From contig JAVTVY010018942.1 of the NCBI GenBank assembly GCA_036873755.1, positions 17,287 to 81,286 of the forward strand: a DNA stretch of 64,000 nt. Direction: 5' to 3'. The translations under genes and the position numbers were made by a program. Below the pieces are notes generated by a model. It was not told the origin of the DNA. It made no database searches and saw nothing but the letters and a program-made list of their open reading frames with translations. Of the stretch, positions 11,367-21,583 are shown in pieces. Numbering within the stretch: the first letter of the stretch is position 1; every line of letters starts with the position of its first letter. The stretch comes from Hanleya hanleyi. Lineage: Eukaryota > Mollusca > Polyplacophora > Lepidopleurida > Hanleyidae.

Positions 11367-11921
11367 CTAATTTCAATTTCCTACTAAGGTCCCATATAAT
11401 ATTAGGTGATTTTTTTTTATAGCTGTTTGACGATCTGATTTCCAATTTTGTCACAAACTCCAACAGATATATTCCTGTCATATCTTGGCGTATTGATCGT
11501 CTCTTTCAAGAAACGAGCTCTTTGTCGTTCTCTACTCATTTCTCTCGTGATGTTACAGAAAAATGTAAATTTCCTATACATACTGAGGTTCTCTATACTC
11601 AATCCAGTAAAGTACGAATTCGAACAATGTTACGAAATTGATATGTTTAACATCTGTATGCACAAATAGTGACTGTCGATTATGATATTAATAAATAATG
11701 AGAAACACTGGTATATTTGAATATTTGAACAAAACTATCTACCTTTCTTCTTACATGTATTTATACGTCTAATCCGGGCTATAATTTGCCGTTGTGCATG
11801 AAAATTCTCCCGTAATTCTCCCGTAAACTATCTCAGTATACCTCATTCGTAAATTCCATTAGGCATGCAACAGAACTATGTAAAAAATCCAACCTAGTTA
11901 ATTCTCGTGGAAACATCATTA
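11367..11921. other. Non-coding interval
   Basis: No gene or clear repeat seen. Confidence 0.4.
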
Positions 11922-12420
11922 TACTTTTAAAATGAAGGTGTTGTATTTAACATTATAAATGTCCGAGGAGTGACAACATTATATACAGTTTTATATTTGT
12001 AACACTCTTAGGAAGTGCCGAAAAAGGTGTTATATCCAACATTATGGTATTTACAAGTGTTAAATTCATCATTTCTGCACTGTAAAAGGGAAACTTTTCA
12101 AACCCCCAAATGTGTGTGAAATCCAGCTGCAAGCAGAAGTCGTGTTCCGAACCCCGTCCACTTGGTTTTTCAGAACACCCCAAATGTCGTTTGAAACTCT
12201 GGTATCGGTGTTTCCATACCCCAGAAATAGTGTTTGAGAGCAGAAAAATTTGCTTCTTACAGTGTATGTGCTGTATTGCTCCTGATGCAGCACTAAAATG
12301 TTGGATATAACTATTTTTCAACACTTCAAGAGACTGCTACAAATATAACACTTTATAAAATGTTATCACTCGTCGGATATTTATAATGTTAAATAGGAAA
12401 ACTTTCATTTTAAGAGTGTA
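11922..12420. mobile_element. TIR element related to the fragment at 26.4 kb
   Basis: Left end TACTTTTAAAATGAAGGTGT and right end ACTTTCATTTTAAGAGTGTA are inverted repeats. The inner inverted arms carry ATTTAACATTATAAATGTCC and GGATATTTATAATGTTAAAT. The arms are about 150 bp and the element is about 500 bp with no transposase. A related segment lies at 26390-26600. A TA target site is possible. Confidence 0.7.
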
Positions 12421-12695
12421 CATTGGAGAAAACTACGGATAATCTTTGAGGCCAGGATATATCAATTACTGCTCCTGTTGAATGAAGACGTTTAACGGAT
12501 GTTCAAAATAAAACATCAAGCCCGGGAGGCGGCAATTTTGAATGTCACTCATAAAAAAACGTTAATATCGCCATCACGTACGGAGCCTAGAACTGGTTTT
12601 GCCATTTTTAGTATTTTGCAACCAAAATGTGAAATAAGCCCTCCTGCATGGTTAGGCATATGTGTTCATTGGACATCTAGCCTAATGGCTAGGCT
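12421..12695. other. Non-coding interval
   Basis: Nothing supported; it leads into a partial copy of the CRE/YY1 repeat family. Confidence 0.35.
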
Positions 12696-12850
12696 ACGTG
12701 GGGTACCAGAAAAGTGATGTTTTTGTCATATTTCTTCAAAATATCCGCGATGAAAAGTGAGCAAAAACTTCTTTTTTTTCCACATCACATTAGTATTTAC
12801 TAATTTATCATGCAGTTTTTGCGGTGAAATTGCATAAACAAAAAAAAAGC
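12696..12850 (+). repeat. CRE/YY1 repeat family, partial copy
   Basis: It matches the middle of the family seen at 25870, 46965 and elsewhere: TACGTGGGGTACCAGAAAAG, GTTTTTGTCATATTTCTTCA, then ACTAATTTATCATGCAGTTT and AAATTGCATAAA. The poly-C end and the CRE end are missing. Confidence 0.75.
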
Positions 12851-13251
12851 CCAGGTCGGTTAATTAGCAGTAGCAATAATAATCAAGTATTTAATACATT
12901 CAGATTGTATCAATTACATAATTTTAAGGAAACAAATGCTCATTTAGTTCGTTGAGTAACTTTTGTCACAGGTCATTTAGCCTGCATGAGTAAACCCGAA
13001 AACAGTTACGAAATAGGTACGTACTACGTTATGCATGCACGAATTAAACCCTGTCTAGCTGAAGGCGGGCGAGGGAGATACTGTTTTTTTCGGAGATGGA
13101 CGGTTTCTCAAGATACCTCGCTCGTAATTTTTCGATTATTGCGAGCTATTGCCAAGAGTTAAAGATGTCCTTTCAAAGAGACCGTCCATATGGTACTGTA
13201 TTATATGTAATGTGCGCACCACGACTAACCTCTTCTACTGGCCGTTACTAA
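12851..13251. other. Non-coding interval
   Basis: No supported gene or repeat. Confidence 0.35.
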
Positions 13252-13500
13252 AGTCTGTCAATTTTAATAAGTCGTCTACTGTGGAGCTTGTCAAAAATAA
13301 ATAGTTACCTCTGCATCAATTTTCTTTTTTGCAGCTTCTATAACAAACTGAACTCTACACAATGAATAGCTTTACGTCGTGATATTGATACATCATCACG
13401 TTTGAAATAACTTTGCAGTTCTCTCCATATAAAACTGCACTATGCTTGCTTCATGTACCGGAGCTCAATTACACAGGGAGACGGCATGATGTATTCGTGA
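13252..13500. repeat. Dispersed direct repeat, copy B
   Basis: Second copy of the 250-bp repeat at 9258-9510, same orientation, about 4 kb apart. The shared blocks are in the same order. Confidence 0.7.
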
Positions 13501-13575
13501 GCAGTATATAAAGGTGATTTGGAGGCCGATTTAGAGTTATCTTCCCCTAAATCCTAGACCAGCAATCGGCCTCCG

Positions 13576-13850
13576 GATGCCCTTTTACTACTTATCAAAT
13601 TGACGTCACCATGACGTCACATCTGGTCACGTGACATCCGGGGCACAGGTCACATCCAGGTCAAAGGTCACTTGCGGTACGAATAAGGGGAGATAACCAG
13701 GAATTGTTCCAACAGATTTATCTGCCCCTATCTAGATCAGATGCCCTTTTACTACTTATCAAATTGACGTCTCTATGACGTCACATCCGGTCACGTGACA
13801 TCCGGGTCACAGGTCACATCCGGGTTAAAAGGTCACTTCCGGTCACGTGA
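13576..13850. promoter_or_regulatory. Duplicated block of CRE, E-box, DR1 and ETS motifs
   Basis: Two related units (about 13576-13680 and 13739-13850, offset ~163 bp) each begin ATGCCCTTTTACTACTTATC. Visible exact consensus sites: TGACGTCA at 13601 and 13612, GTCACGTGAC at 13626 and 13790, AGGTCAAAGGTCA (perfect DR1 nuclear-receptor site) at 13658-13670, and CACTTCCGG (ETS type) at 13834. Similar motif clusters recur at the centre of the palindrome (18131-18223) and at the window end (63950-64000), always flanking the zinc-finger element. That these sites act as promoter or enhancer is inference. Confidence 0.6.
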
Positions 13851-13919
13851 TAGCCCAGCAAGAGTTATCTGCCCCTACATTAGACCCCATGGAGCCGTAG
13901 CTGCCTTTACACCAATTTG

Positions 13920-14040
13920 CGATCAAGGGATATCAATTTGCTCTCGAAGGTCAGTGGGTATCAATTTGCTCTCAAGGGTCAAGGGGTTTCAATTTGCTGT
14001 CAAAGGTCAAGGGTATCAATTTGCTCTCAAAGGCCAAGGA
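13920..14040. repeat. 28-bp tandem repeat, about 4 copies
   Basis: Units containing ATCAATTTGCTCTCAA and AAGGTCA start near 13933, 13961, 13989 and 14016. Several carry AAGGTCA half-sites. Confidence 0.8.
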
Positions 14041-14044
14041 TCTA

Positions 14045-14580
14045 GAGGGGCTAATATGGCTTCCCGGATTATCGGGGTCGGGGCCTGCCGAGAGAGGCAG
14101 GTTGGGTTTGTGGGTGTTTGTAAAATTGGGATTGGGTTTGAACATATAAAAAGCGGAACACGGACTTTACCCCTAAAATAGCAAAAACCCCTATCAACCA
14201 GGTCCAAAAGGGCTAGTATCGGTCTCCCGGATTATCGGGGCCTGCCGACAGAGGTAGGGTGGGAGAGTGGGTGTATGTAAATTGAGGATTTGTCCCCGAA
14301 AATATAAAAAGCGAAAGCGCTCCTCCAGGGCCATCAAGTCATATGTGGGTGCATGTAAAATTAGGATTTGTCCCGAAAATATAAAAAGCGGAACACGGAC
14401 TTTATCCCTAAAATAGTGGAAACTCCTATCAACCATGTCCAACAAGGGTTAATATCGGTCCCTCGTCTTATCGGGGCCTGGCTATCAAGTCATGGGTGGG
14501 TGTATGTAAAATGAGGATTTGTCTCCGAAAATATAAAATGCGAAACACGGACTTTACCTCTACAATAGGGACCTGATTCG
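14045..14580. repeat. Tandem repeat block with CGGAACACGGACTTTA, ~175-bp units
   Basis: At least three imperfect copies share ATTATCGGGGCCTG, GGGTGTATGTAAA, AATATAAAAAGCG and CACGGACTTTA. The block matches 57600-57860, which lies next to the same kinds of neighbours. Confidence 0.7.
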
Positions 14581-14890
14581 CATCTATACGGGAAAATATC
14601 TGTATAGGGTATAGGGGTGGTCATTTTTTGTGGATTTTACTATGGGTTGTGGGGTCTTGTTTTCTTCGTCTCACCACGTAAACCACGATGTAAAAGGTCT
14701 CGGAGCTAAGCGGTCAAATTTTTCGAAAAGTTCACGGAGGTCTGAATAGACCTAGAGGCCTACTGGCTCAGTGGATAGGTCCATACTGGGCAGTTCACAC
14801 AAGTTCATTGTGATATGGGTTGTGGGATCTTGTTTTTCAAGTCTCAACACGTAGAACACGATGGGCAGGGTCCCGAAGATAAGCGGTGAA
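14581..14890. repeat. Repeat block with GTCTTGTTTTC and CACGATG words
   Basis: Two copies (about 14644-14690 and 14820-14870) share TTGTGGG, TCTTGTTTT and CACGTA..ACGATG. The block is related to 57880-58340. Confidence 0.6.
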
Positions 14891-16740
14891 GTTTTATGAA
14901 AAAATCAATTTGCGCATGCGTAGTGGGTAAATAGCGCTGGGTGGACATTTTGGGATCTAGGTGAGCCCTTTGTGATCCGATGGTGTCGTATGAGGTCTTA
15001 TTTTGAAGCTCTCGTGGAAGAGCATGCGACTGGGCTAATGTATCGTCCGTTTTCAATATTCTGCGCATGCGCAGTCTGGCCGTAGTATAGAAAGCAGACA
15101 TTTTGGGGTGCGTGAGGGTGTGTTTGGGGTAGAGATGAACCACTATTGGTCCGAATGGGTGGTGGGAGGTGTCAAAGTGAAACTTTTGTGGGGTAGAGTC
15201 AGAATGGCCTGTTTTTTATTGCAAGTCGCGTCAATCTGCGCATGCGCAGTTGGGTGTAGTAAGCAAAGTGGTCATTTCAGGGGTGCGTGGGGGGTAGAGA
15301 TGGACCACTATTGGTCCGAATGTGTCGCGCGAGGTGTCATTTTGTAGCTCTCGGGGTGTAGACCCCGATTCAAGGTATGTCCACAGCATCTGTAACGTTA
15401 TCGGTGACGTCATCAGTAGGAGCAGTAGCCAAAGTGGGCATCTTGGGGCATTGAAAGAAGGTATTTGGTGTAGAGATGAACCATCCTTGGTCCGAATGCG
15501 TCCTGTGGTGTGTCATCTTGTAGCCTTTGGGGTGGAGACCACGATTTGAGGAATGTTCACGTCATCTGTGACGTCATTGGTGATGTCATCAGTAGGAGTA
15601 GAAGCCAAAGTCGGCATTTTGGGGCAGTGAAGGAAGGTATTTGGCGCAGAGATGGACCATCCTTGGTCCGGATGCGTCGTGAAGGGTGTCAAAGTGAAGC
15701 TCTCGAGGTGTAGACCACGACGCATGCCCATGTTATCTATGACGTCATTGGTGACGTCATCAGTACGAGTAGTAGCGAAATCGGGCATTTTGGGGAAGTG
15801 AGGGAAGGTGTTTGGGGTAGACAGGGACCAACCTTGTTCCGAATGGATCGTTTGGGGTGTCATCTTGTAGTTCTCGGCATGCAGACGCATCTACACACTT
15901 GGTGGTCGCATCGTGCCATGCATGCGCAGTTGGGCAGTAGTAACGAAAGATGTCAATTTGGGCGTGGGCAATGATATGTTTGAGCAATCAGGGGACCAAT
16001 CTTTGGTCCAAATGGCCCGGTTGTGGTATCCTAGTGAAGCTTTCGTGGGATAGAGTCAGACTGGCGTGTTTTTTTTTATTGAGAGTCGCGCCAATCTGCG
16101 CATGCGCAGTTGGGGTGTAGTAAGTAAAGTGGCCATTCTGGAGGTGTGCAGGGGTATATTTGAGCGCTTGAGGGACCATTCTTTGTCCGAATGCGTCGTG
16201 TGAGGTGTCATCTGTGACGTTATTGGTGACGTCATCGGTAGGAGTAATAGCCAAAGTGGGCATTTTGGGGTGTGAAGGAAGGTATTTGGGGTAGAAATGG
16301 ACCATCCGTGGTCCAAATTGATCTTATGGGATGTCATCTTGCAGCCCTCGGCATGTAGACGACGAATGGTATGGTGTTTATTGGTAGTCGCATCGTGCCA
16401 CGCATGCGCAGTTGGCAGTAGTAGCGAAACATGTCATTTGGGACGTACGTGAGAGTGTGTTTGAGTAATTAAGTGACCACTATTGGTTCGATTGGGTTGT
16501 GGGAGGTATCATAGTGAAGCGCTCGTAGAGCAGACTCCGACTAGATGGATGTGTCGTGGAAGTCAGGCAATGGCCCGCATACCCAGACAAAGCATTGTGG
16601 GAAAAGGGCATTGGAAGGGACGTTATGGGGTCAAGATGGACCAATATTGGTCTGAATGGGTTGGGTGAACTATCAATTTGAAGCACCCGTGGCTCCGACT
16701 GGAGGGGTTGAGTAGTGGAAATCAGATATTTCATCCAAGT
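14891..16740. repeat. NRF1/CRE-motif array, left copy
   Basis: Degenerate tandem units share GGGTAGAGATGGACCA, TTGGTCCGAATG, GGTGTCA..GTGAAGCT, a CGCATGCGCAGTTGG block and TGACGTCAT blocks. Perfect TGCGCATGCGCA (NRF1 consensus) occurs at 15062, 15237 and 16097, with one-sided versions near 14892, 15916 and 16400. TGACGTCA occurs repeatedly between 15400 and 16260. Short open frames here are incidental. From about 16159 onward this array is also the outer part of the palindrome's left arm. Confidence 0.8.
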
Positions 16741-16815
16741 ATAGCGGATAGCGATTGTCGTGAATGACAACAAGTTCAGCAATGTTCATATAGTTTATTA
16801 TCCCCAATGTTGCAT

Positions 16816-16848
16816 CATACCCAGGCTGAGGGAGCCGCTCTGGGTATG
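16816..16848 (-). other. 3' stem-loop of the left palindromic zinc-finger copy
   Basis: On the minus strand a 9-bp stem CATACCCAG / CTGGGTATG encloses a GC-rich loop about 180 nt past the stop. AATAAA signals on the minus strand flank it (near 16790 and 16850). The same structure is found at 19479 and 61390. Confidence 0.65.
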
Positions 16849-17026
16849 TTTATTATGTTCACACAAGAATCAAGTTGAAATATCAAACACCATGTTTTGT
16901 TATTTGACGCACCATCACATTACGTACAAGTGTTTACAGAGCTCAAGTCAACGATCAGCATGTAGACATATAGGGTATGTACGGCATGTTATGGTATTCA
17001 TCAGTGCCTGTCGGGGGTGAATCCGT

Positions 17027-17933
17027 TCATCCGAGGAAGTGGTCGATCAGTTTAGCCACGAAGAACGTAACATTGGTGACCCTCTCCACTGCCCACTTGG
17101 TGTTGGGGCGTTGACGTTGTTCCCATTCCAAGGGATCCACGGTGTCCAGTTTCTCCAGCATCGTCTCTAGCGACGCCCGGTTAATGATGGTGAAAGGATG
17201 GACGTACACTTGGTTGTTGGCACTGGAATAGAAATAGCGCAGTTGATCAGTCATCTTATGCCGTAAGATGTACCCGAAAGCGACGTTTAATTTGAAGGCC
17301 GTAGGTTGGCCATTGAAGATGGCTTCCACGTAGCTGCGTAGACGGACGAGGTCGGTCAGTCGGAAATTTTAGATATTTTGAATAGGGCGATGACGGTGGA
17401 AACAGTGCCGGATCATGGACCAGTGGCACCGATAGATGTCACTCACTGGATGGTCTTCGTGTAACAGATCGCTAGGAACATTTATGGATTCGTCCGCGAA
17501 GTCTACTTTGCTCTCCACGTCGTACAAAATCTGGCCCAAGGTCTTGTCGTCGGAATTTGACTGTTGAATTAGGGCGACATCATCATCATCGGCCCTCGTG
17601 CGATGGGTGGGAGTTCCCGCTGTCTCGATACTGGTGCCTGCAGGCTCCTCTACCTACAAACGTGGATGCGGAACAGGGTGTCGTGTGCGTTGGTATCACA
17701 GCAACTGACTGGTCAGTTTGAAAAGCCGACCACATTCCTCGCATGGATGCCTGGGTGGCCCATGGAGTGAACGTTCATGGCGCTGTAAATGATCCGGGCG
17801 CTGAAACGACAGTGTACATATCGTACAGCTATACCGGGCTGTTCCGTCGTGCTTGGTAGCCTCATTGCGGCGCAAGTCGTGCAGACGAGTGAATGATTTC
17901 GAGCACGTAGTACAAGTGAACTTCTTGGTGGTT
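17027..17933 (-). pseudogene. C2H2 zinc-finger element protein, left palindromic copy, decayed
   Basis: The sense strand starts at the position matching the ATG of the sister copies, but the codon is AAG (17933-17931). A three-finger C2H2 region follows (17700-17930); the first His of finger 1 is Asn (CAT to AAT). The linker is disrupted. The C-terminal block (17027-17329, motifs VAFGYILRHKM, INRASLETML, RVTNVTFFV) is intact to its stop. The upstream TATA box (17970) and ctaaaaatag box (17994) are kept. Fingers suggest DNA binding. The conserved C-terminal domain is not one I can name; it reminds me of the N-terminal part of large invertebrate mobile-element replication proteins (recollection only). 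Confidence 0.75.
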
Positions 17934-17969
17934 GACAGAGAGTCTGATGAAACGGCCAGGCCGCTTCCC

Positions 17970-18003
17970 TTTTATAGCAGGCTAGCTGGTGATCTATTTT
18001 TAG
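17970..18003 (-). promoter_or_regulatory. TATA and MEF2-like boxes of the left zinc-finger copy
   Basis: On the minus strand, CTAAAAATAG (18003-17994) lies about 18 bp upstream of a TATAAAA box (17976-17970), about 40 bp before the start codon position. The arrangement is the same in all four zinc-finger copies. Confidence 0.65.
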
Positions 18004-18130
18004 CACACTCTGTTCAGCTACCCTCAAGTCGAGGACGGAGATGTACTGGTGTACGACTGAGCCGCACTGCGCGCGTGTTTGTGTGTGTGCGTGTGTGTGT
18101 GTGCGCGTGTGTGTGTGTGTGTGTGGGCGA

Positions 18131-18232
18131 GCACGTGACCGGAATGACCTTTGACCCCTGTGCATGCGATACCGTATATTAACAATGGTGCGCAGGGTCA
18201 AAGGTCACTTCCGGTCACGTGACCAGAACCGG
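18131..18232. promoter_or_regulatory. Centre of the palindrome: paired DR1/ETS/E-box motifs
   Basis: Right side: GGGTCAAAGGTCA (18195), CACTTCCGG (18206) and GTCACGTGAC (18214). Left side: the inverted counterpart near 18131-18155 (CACGTGACCGGAATGACCTT). It separates the two divergent zinc-finger promoters. GT/CA microsatellites flank it (18070-18125 and 18255-18290). Confidence 0.6.
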
Positions 18233-18349
18233 AAATGACTGAGCCGCATTGCGCGCACACACATACACGCACACATGCGCGCGCAATGCCGATCAGTCGT
18301 ACACCAGTACATCTCGGTCCTCGACTTTGGGGTAGTTGAACAGAGTGTG

Positions 18350-18384
18350 CTAAAAATAGATCACCAGCTGGCGTGCTATAAAAG
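18350..18384 (+). promoter_or_regulatory. MEF2-like and TATA boxes of the right zinc-finger copy
   Basis: CTAAAAATAG (18350-18359) and TATAAAAG (18377-18384), followed by the ATG at 18430. Confidence 0.65.
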
Positions 18385-18429
18385 GGATGCGGCCTGGTCG
18401 TTCCATCAGACACTCTGTCAACCACCAAG

Positions 18430-19326
18430 ATGTTCACGTGTACTACGTGCTCGAAATCATTCACTCGTCTGCACGACTTGCGCCGCCATGAGGCTACCAA
18501 GCACGACGACCACCCGGTATAGCTGTACGATGTACACTGTCGTTTCAGCGCCCGGATCATTTACAGCGCCATGAACGTTCAATTCATGGGCCACCCAAGC
18601 GTCCATGCGAGGAATGTGGTCGGCTTTTCAAAGTGACCAGTCAGTTGCTGCGACAGTAACGCACACAACACCCTGTTCCGCAGCCACGTTTGCAGGTCGG
18701 GGAGCTCGTAGGCACCAGTATCGAGACAGCGGGAACTCCCACCCATCGCACGAGGACCGATGATGATGATGTCGCCCTAATTCAACAGTCAAATTCCGAC
18801 GACAAGACCTTGGCCTAGATTTTGTTTACGACGTGGAGGGCAAAGTACACTTCGCGGACGAACCCATACACTGTTACACGAAAACCATCCAGTGAGTTAC
18901 ATCTATCGGCGCCATTGGCCCATAATCCGGCACTGTTTCCACCGTCATCGCCCTATTCAAGATATCTACAATTTTCGACTGACCTACCTCGCCCGTCTAC
19001 GCAGCTACGTGGAAGCCATCTTCAATGACCAACCTACGGCCTTCAAATTCAATGTCTCTGGATTTCGGGTACATCTTACGCCATATGTTGCCGGATCAAC
19101 TGCGCTACTTCTATTCCAATGTACGGCCATCCTTTCACCATCATTAACGGGCGTCGCTAGAGACGATGCTGGAGAAACTAGACACCGTGGATCCCTTGGA
19201 ATGGGCACAACGTCAACGCCCCAACACCAGGTGGACAGTGGAAGGGTCACCAATGTTACGTTCTTCGTGGCTAAACTGATAGACCACACAGCTCGGATGA
19301 ACGGATTCACCCCAGACAGGCACTGA
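18430..19326 (+). pseudogene. C2H2 zinc-finger element protein, right palindromic copy, frameshifted
   Basis: It starts at ATG 18430 with an intact first finger (CTTC, then the two histidines). A small deletion near 18508 puts a stop 30 codons in. Later segments continue in other frames: the RHWPIIRHCFHRHRP block begins near 18910, and the C-terminal block with RVTNVTFFVAKLIDH ends at 19326. A third change occurs near 19050. It is the mirror image of the 17027-17933 copy, and the two copies carry different lesions, so decay continued after the inversion formed. Confidence 0.75.
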
Positions 19327-19478
19327 TGAATACCATAACATGCCGTACATATTCTATATGTCTACATGCTGATCGTTTACTTGAGCTCTGTAAACACTTG
19401 TACCTAATGTGACGGTGCGTTAAATAACAAAACATGCTGTTTGATATTTCAACTTGCTTTTTCTGTGAATATAATAAA

Positions 19479-19511
19479 CATACCCAGAACGGCTCCCCCA
19501 GCCTGGGTATG
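19479..19511 (+). other. 3' stem-loop of the right zinc-finger copy
   Basis: CATACCCAG ... CTGGGTATG forms a 9-bp perfect stem about 155 nt past the stop. AATAAA occurs just before it (about 19473) and just after it (about 19527). Confidence 0.65.
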
Positions 19512-20254
19512 ATGTAACATTGAGGATAATAAACTATATGAACAATGCTGAACTTGTTGTTATTCCGCTATACTTGGACGAAATACTTGGCCCCAGATGT
19601 CATATATTGCCATTACGCACTTCCAAAGCTGTCCTTTTTCTGCTACTCCACGACTGCGCATGTGCAGAATGTGCTCCAGTCGGAGCCACGAGTGCTTCAA
19701 ATTGATAACTCGCCCGACCCATTCAGACCAATATTGGTCCATTTCGACACCATAACGTCCCTTCCAATGCCCTTTTCCCACAATGCTTTGTCTGCGTATG
19801 CGGGCCATAGCCTTACTTCCACGACATATCCATCTAGTCGAAGTCTACTCCACGAGTGCTTCACCATGACACCTCCCACGACCCAATCGGACCAATAATG
19901 GTCACTTAATCACTCAAACACACTCCCGCGTACGCCCTAAATGACATGTTTCGCTAATCCTGCCAACTGCGCATGCGTAGCACGATGTGATTACCAACAA
20001 ACATCATACCATTCGTCGTCTACATGCCGAGAGCTACAAGATGACCCATTTGGACCAAGGATGGTCCATCTCTACCCCAAACACCTTCCTTCACACTCCA
20101 AAATGCCCACTTTGGCTATTACTCTTACTGATGACGTAACCAATGACGTCACAGATGACGTGGACATCCTTCATGTCGCGGTCTACCCCCCGAGAGCTAA
20201 AAGAGGACACCTCACACGACGCATTCGGACAAAGAATGGTCCCTCAAGCGCCTG

Positions 20255-20790
20255 GGGGGGGGGAGGAGCCGAAATGGCTCCACCCCCCCCCCCCGTAATT
20301 ATTTTTCTTACCCCTTGAGCCAGGGGACTGAAGCTTACTACACCATACCCTTTGGTCAAGCTCCAGCAGAAAATCCAAGAAAATCCAAGATGGCCGCTTT
20401 GATGACGTCACAGTGACGTCATTTTCAAAAACGGCATTTTTGGATCGATTTTTCAGTCAGATTTCCCGAATTTTTTATTTATGCAATTTCTCCACTAAAA
20501 ACTGCATGATAAATTAGTAAATATTAATGTGATGTGAAATAAAATAGCCTTTGCCCGCTTTTCATCGTAAAAAAGTAGAAATTTTGAAGAAATATGACAA
20601 AAAACATCAATTTTCTGGGACCCCACGTGGCCGCCATCTTGACGTTTCCCATGATTCTCTGCTCGGGGGGTTATGCAAATAGCGTCAAAATGACCCAATA
20701 TGATAAGCTATAAATTCACGGAGTTTCAGCTCTCCCTTTTTGTCGTTCCGGAGATAGCACAGAAAGTTCGGTAGGGGGGGGGGGGGCAGG
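20255..20790 (-). repeat. CRE/YY1 repeat family, near-complete inverted copy
   Basis: Read on the minus strand it begins at a poly-C run (near 20785), passes CAAGATGGCGGCC (YY1-like), TTATCATGCAGTTTTT and a TGACGTCACTGTGACGTCAT pair (near 20405-20420), and ends near AAAAATAATTACGG at another poly-G/C run. It abuts the end of the palindrome's right arm. Confidence 0.8.
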
Positions 20791-21583
20791 TAGCGTTAAT
20801 GACCGCACGATTCTATAATGTGCCTAATGAACGACTGCACGATTCTGTAATGTGTCTAATGTCTGACATATTAATAAACAGAAGAGCAGCCTGGGCTTTG
20901 CTCAGACACCCACTGTGCCGTGATGAGCAAAGTTTAGCAAGTTTTCTAACTTTAAATCAGATTTAAACCAAAACAGTGAATACTTTTCTTGCAAAGATAT
21001 CTGAAATGAGTAGGTTGGTGGCTAAGTTCTATATGACAGGTTGCAAATGTATTTTGCAACAGAATTCATGAGATAAGATAAGCTTTATTTAGAGTCGGGT
21101 TTACAAACATATAACATTAGCCCATGAAGGCTATTCATGTCGACTGTTTTAAAACAAAGAATTTTCATAACTAAAGAAATATATTAAAGTAATTTACAAA
21201 TACAAAATAATATTAAGATATTGATCATACACTAAATTGGTACTATCAGTTGTGCGATACAGACTAGAGTTGGTCCCTGCAAAAATTCAGTATTTTAAAA
21301 CTAAAGCATTATAACAAGCGGAACAACTATAGTGTGTCCCGCTCCATGAATGTAACTGATTTCTAAACTCTCCATAGATTGTGCTTGCACGAGCGTGGTT
21401 TGGTAAACTATTCCAAACCTTAGTTGAAACGAGATACAATTCCTAATCCAATGAGAAATACTAGCATTATTCCTTCAAATGTATAACCGGTCGGTTTTTT
21501 GACCGATTTCTATCATTTCATTTTTTGCCAAAATTCAAATTTTCGACTCGTATTTCCCGAGAAGTATTCATCTTATGCTGGTG
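20791..21583. other. Non-coding interval
   Basis: A small direct repeat (CGCACGATTCTATAATGTG / TGCACGATTCTGTAATGTG) lies near 20804-20860. A segment at about 21070-21140 (AGATAAGATAAGCTTTATTT) looks like a retroposon tail. No gene is supported. Confidence 0.4.

Larger units (their letters stand above)
16159..20252. repeat. Giant near-perfect palindrome, two ~2-kb arms
   Basis: Left arm about 16159-18165 and right arm about 18190-20252 are reverse complements over the NRF1/CRE array, a 3' hairpin, a decayed zinc-finger gene and its promoter. Matching landmarks: GGCATGTAGACGACGAATGG at 16346 with its complement near 20011; GCATTGTGGGAAAAGGGCAT near 16591 with its complement near 19770; TATA boxes at 17970 and 18377. 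The centre has GT/CA runs and paired DR1, ETS and E-box motifs. The arms differ by substitutions and small indels, so this is not one collapsed sequence. The right arm stops where the CRE/YY1 repeat begins (about 20255). Confidence 0.9.

Noticed and set aside
13795..14181. 128-codon open frame
   Set aside because: Runs through the E-box block and the 28-bp tandem repeat; the peptide repeats follow the DNA repeats.
15513..16337. Several 60-125-codon frames on both strands in the NRF1/CRE array
   Set aside because: They coincide with tandem DNA units on either strand and do not keep a common frame; the same kind recur at 58.4-61.1 kb.
18061..18300. Z-DNA/regulatory role for GT and CA runs at the palindrome centre
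   Set aside because: Simple microsatellites; no evidence beyond the sequence type.
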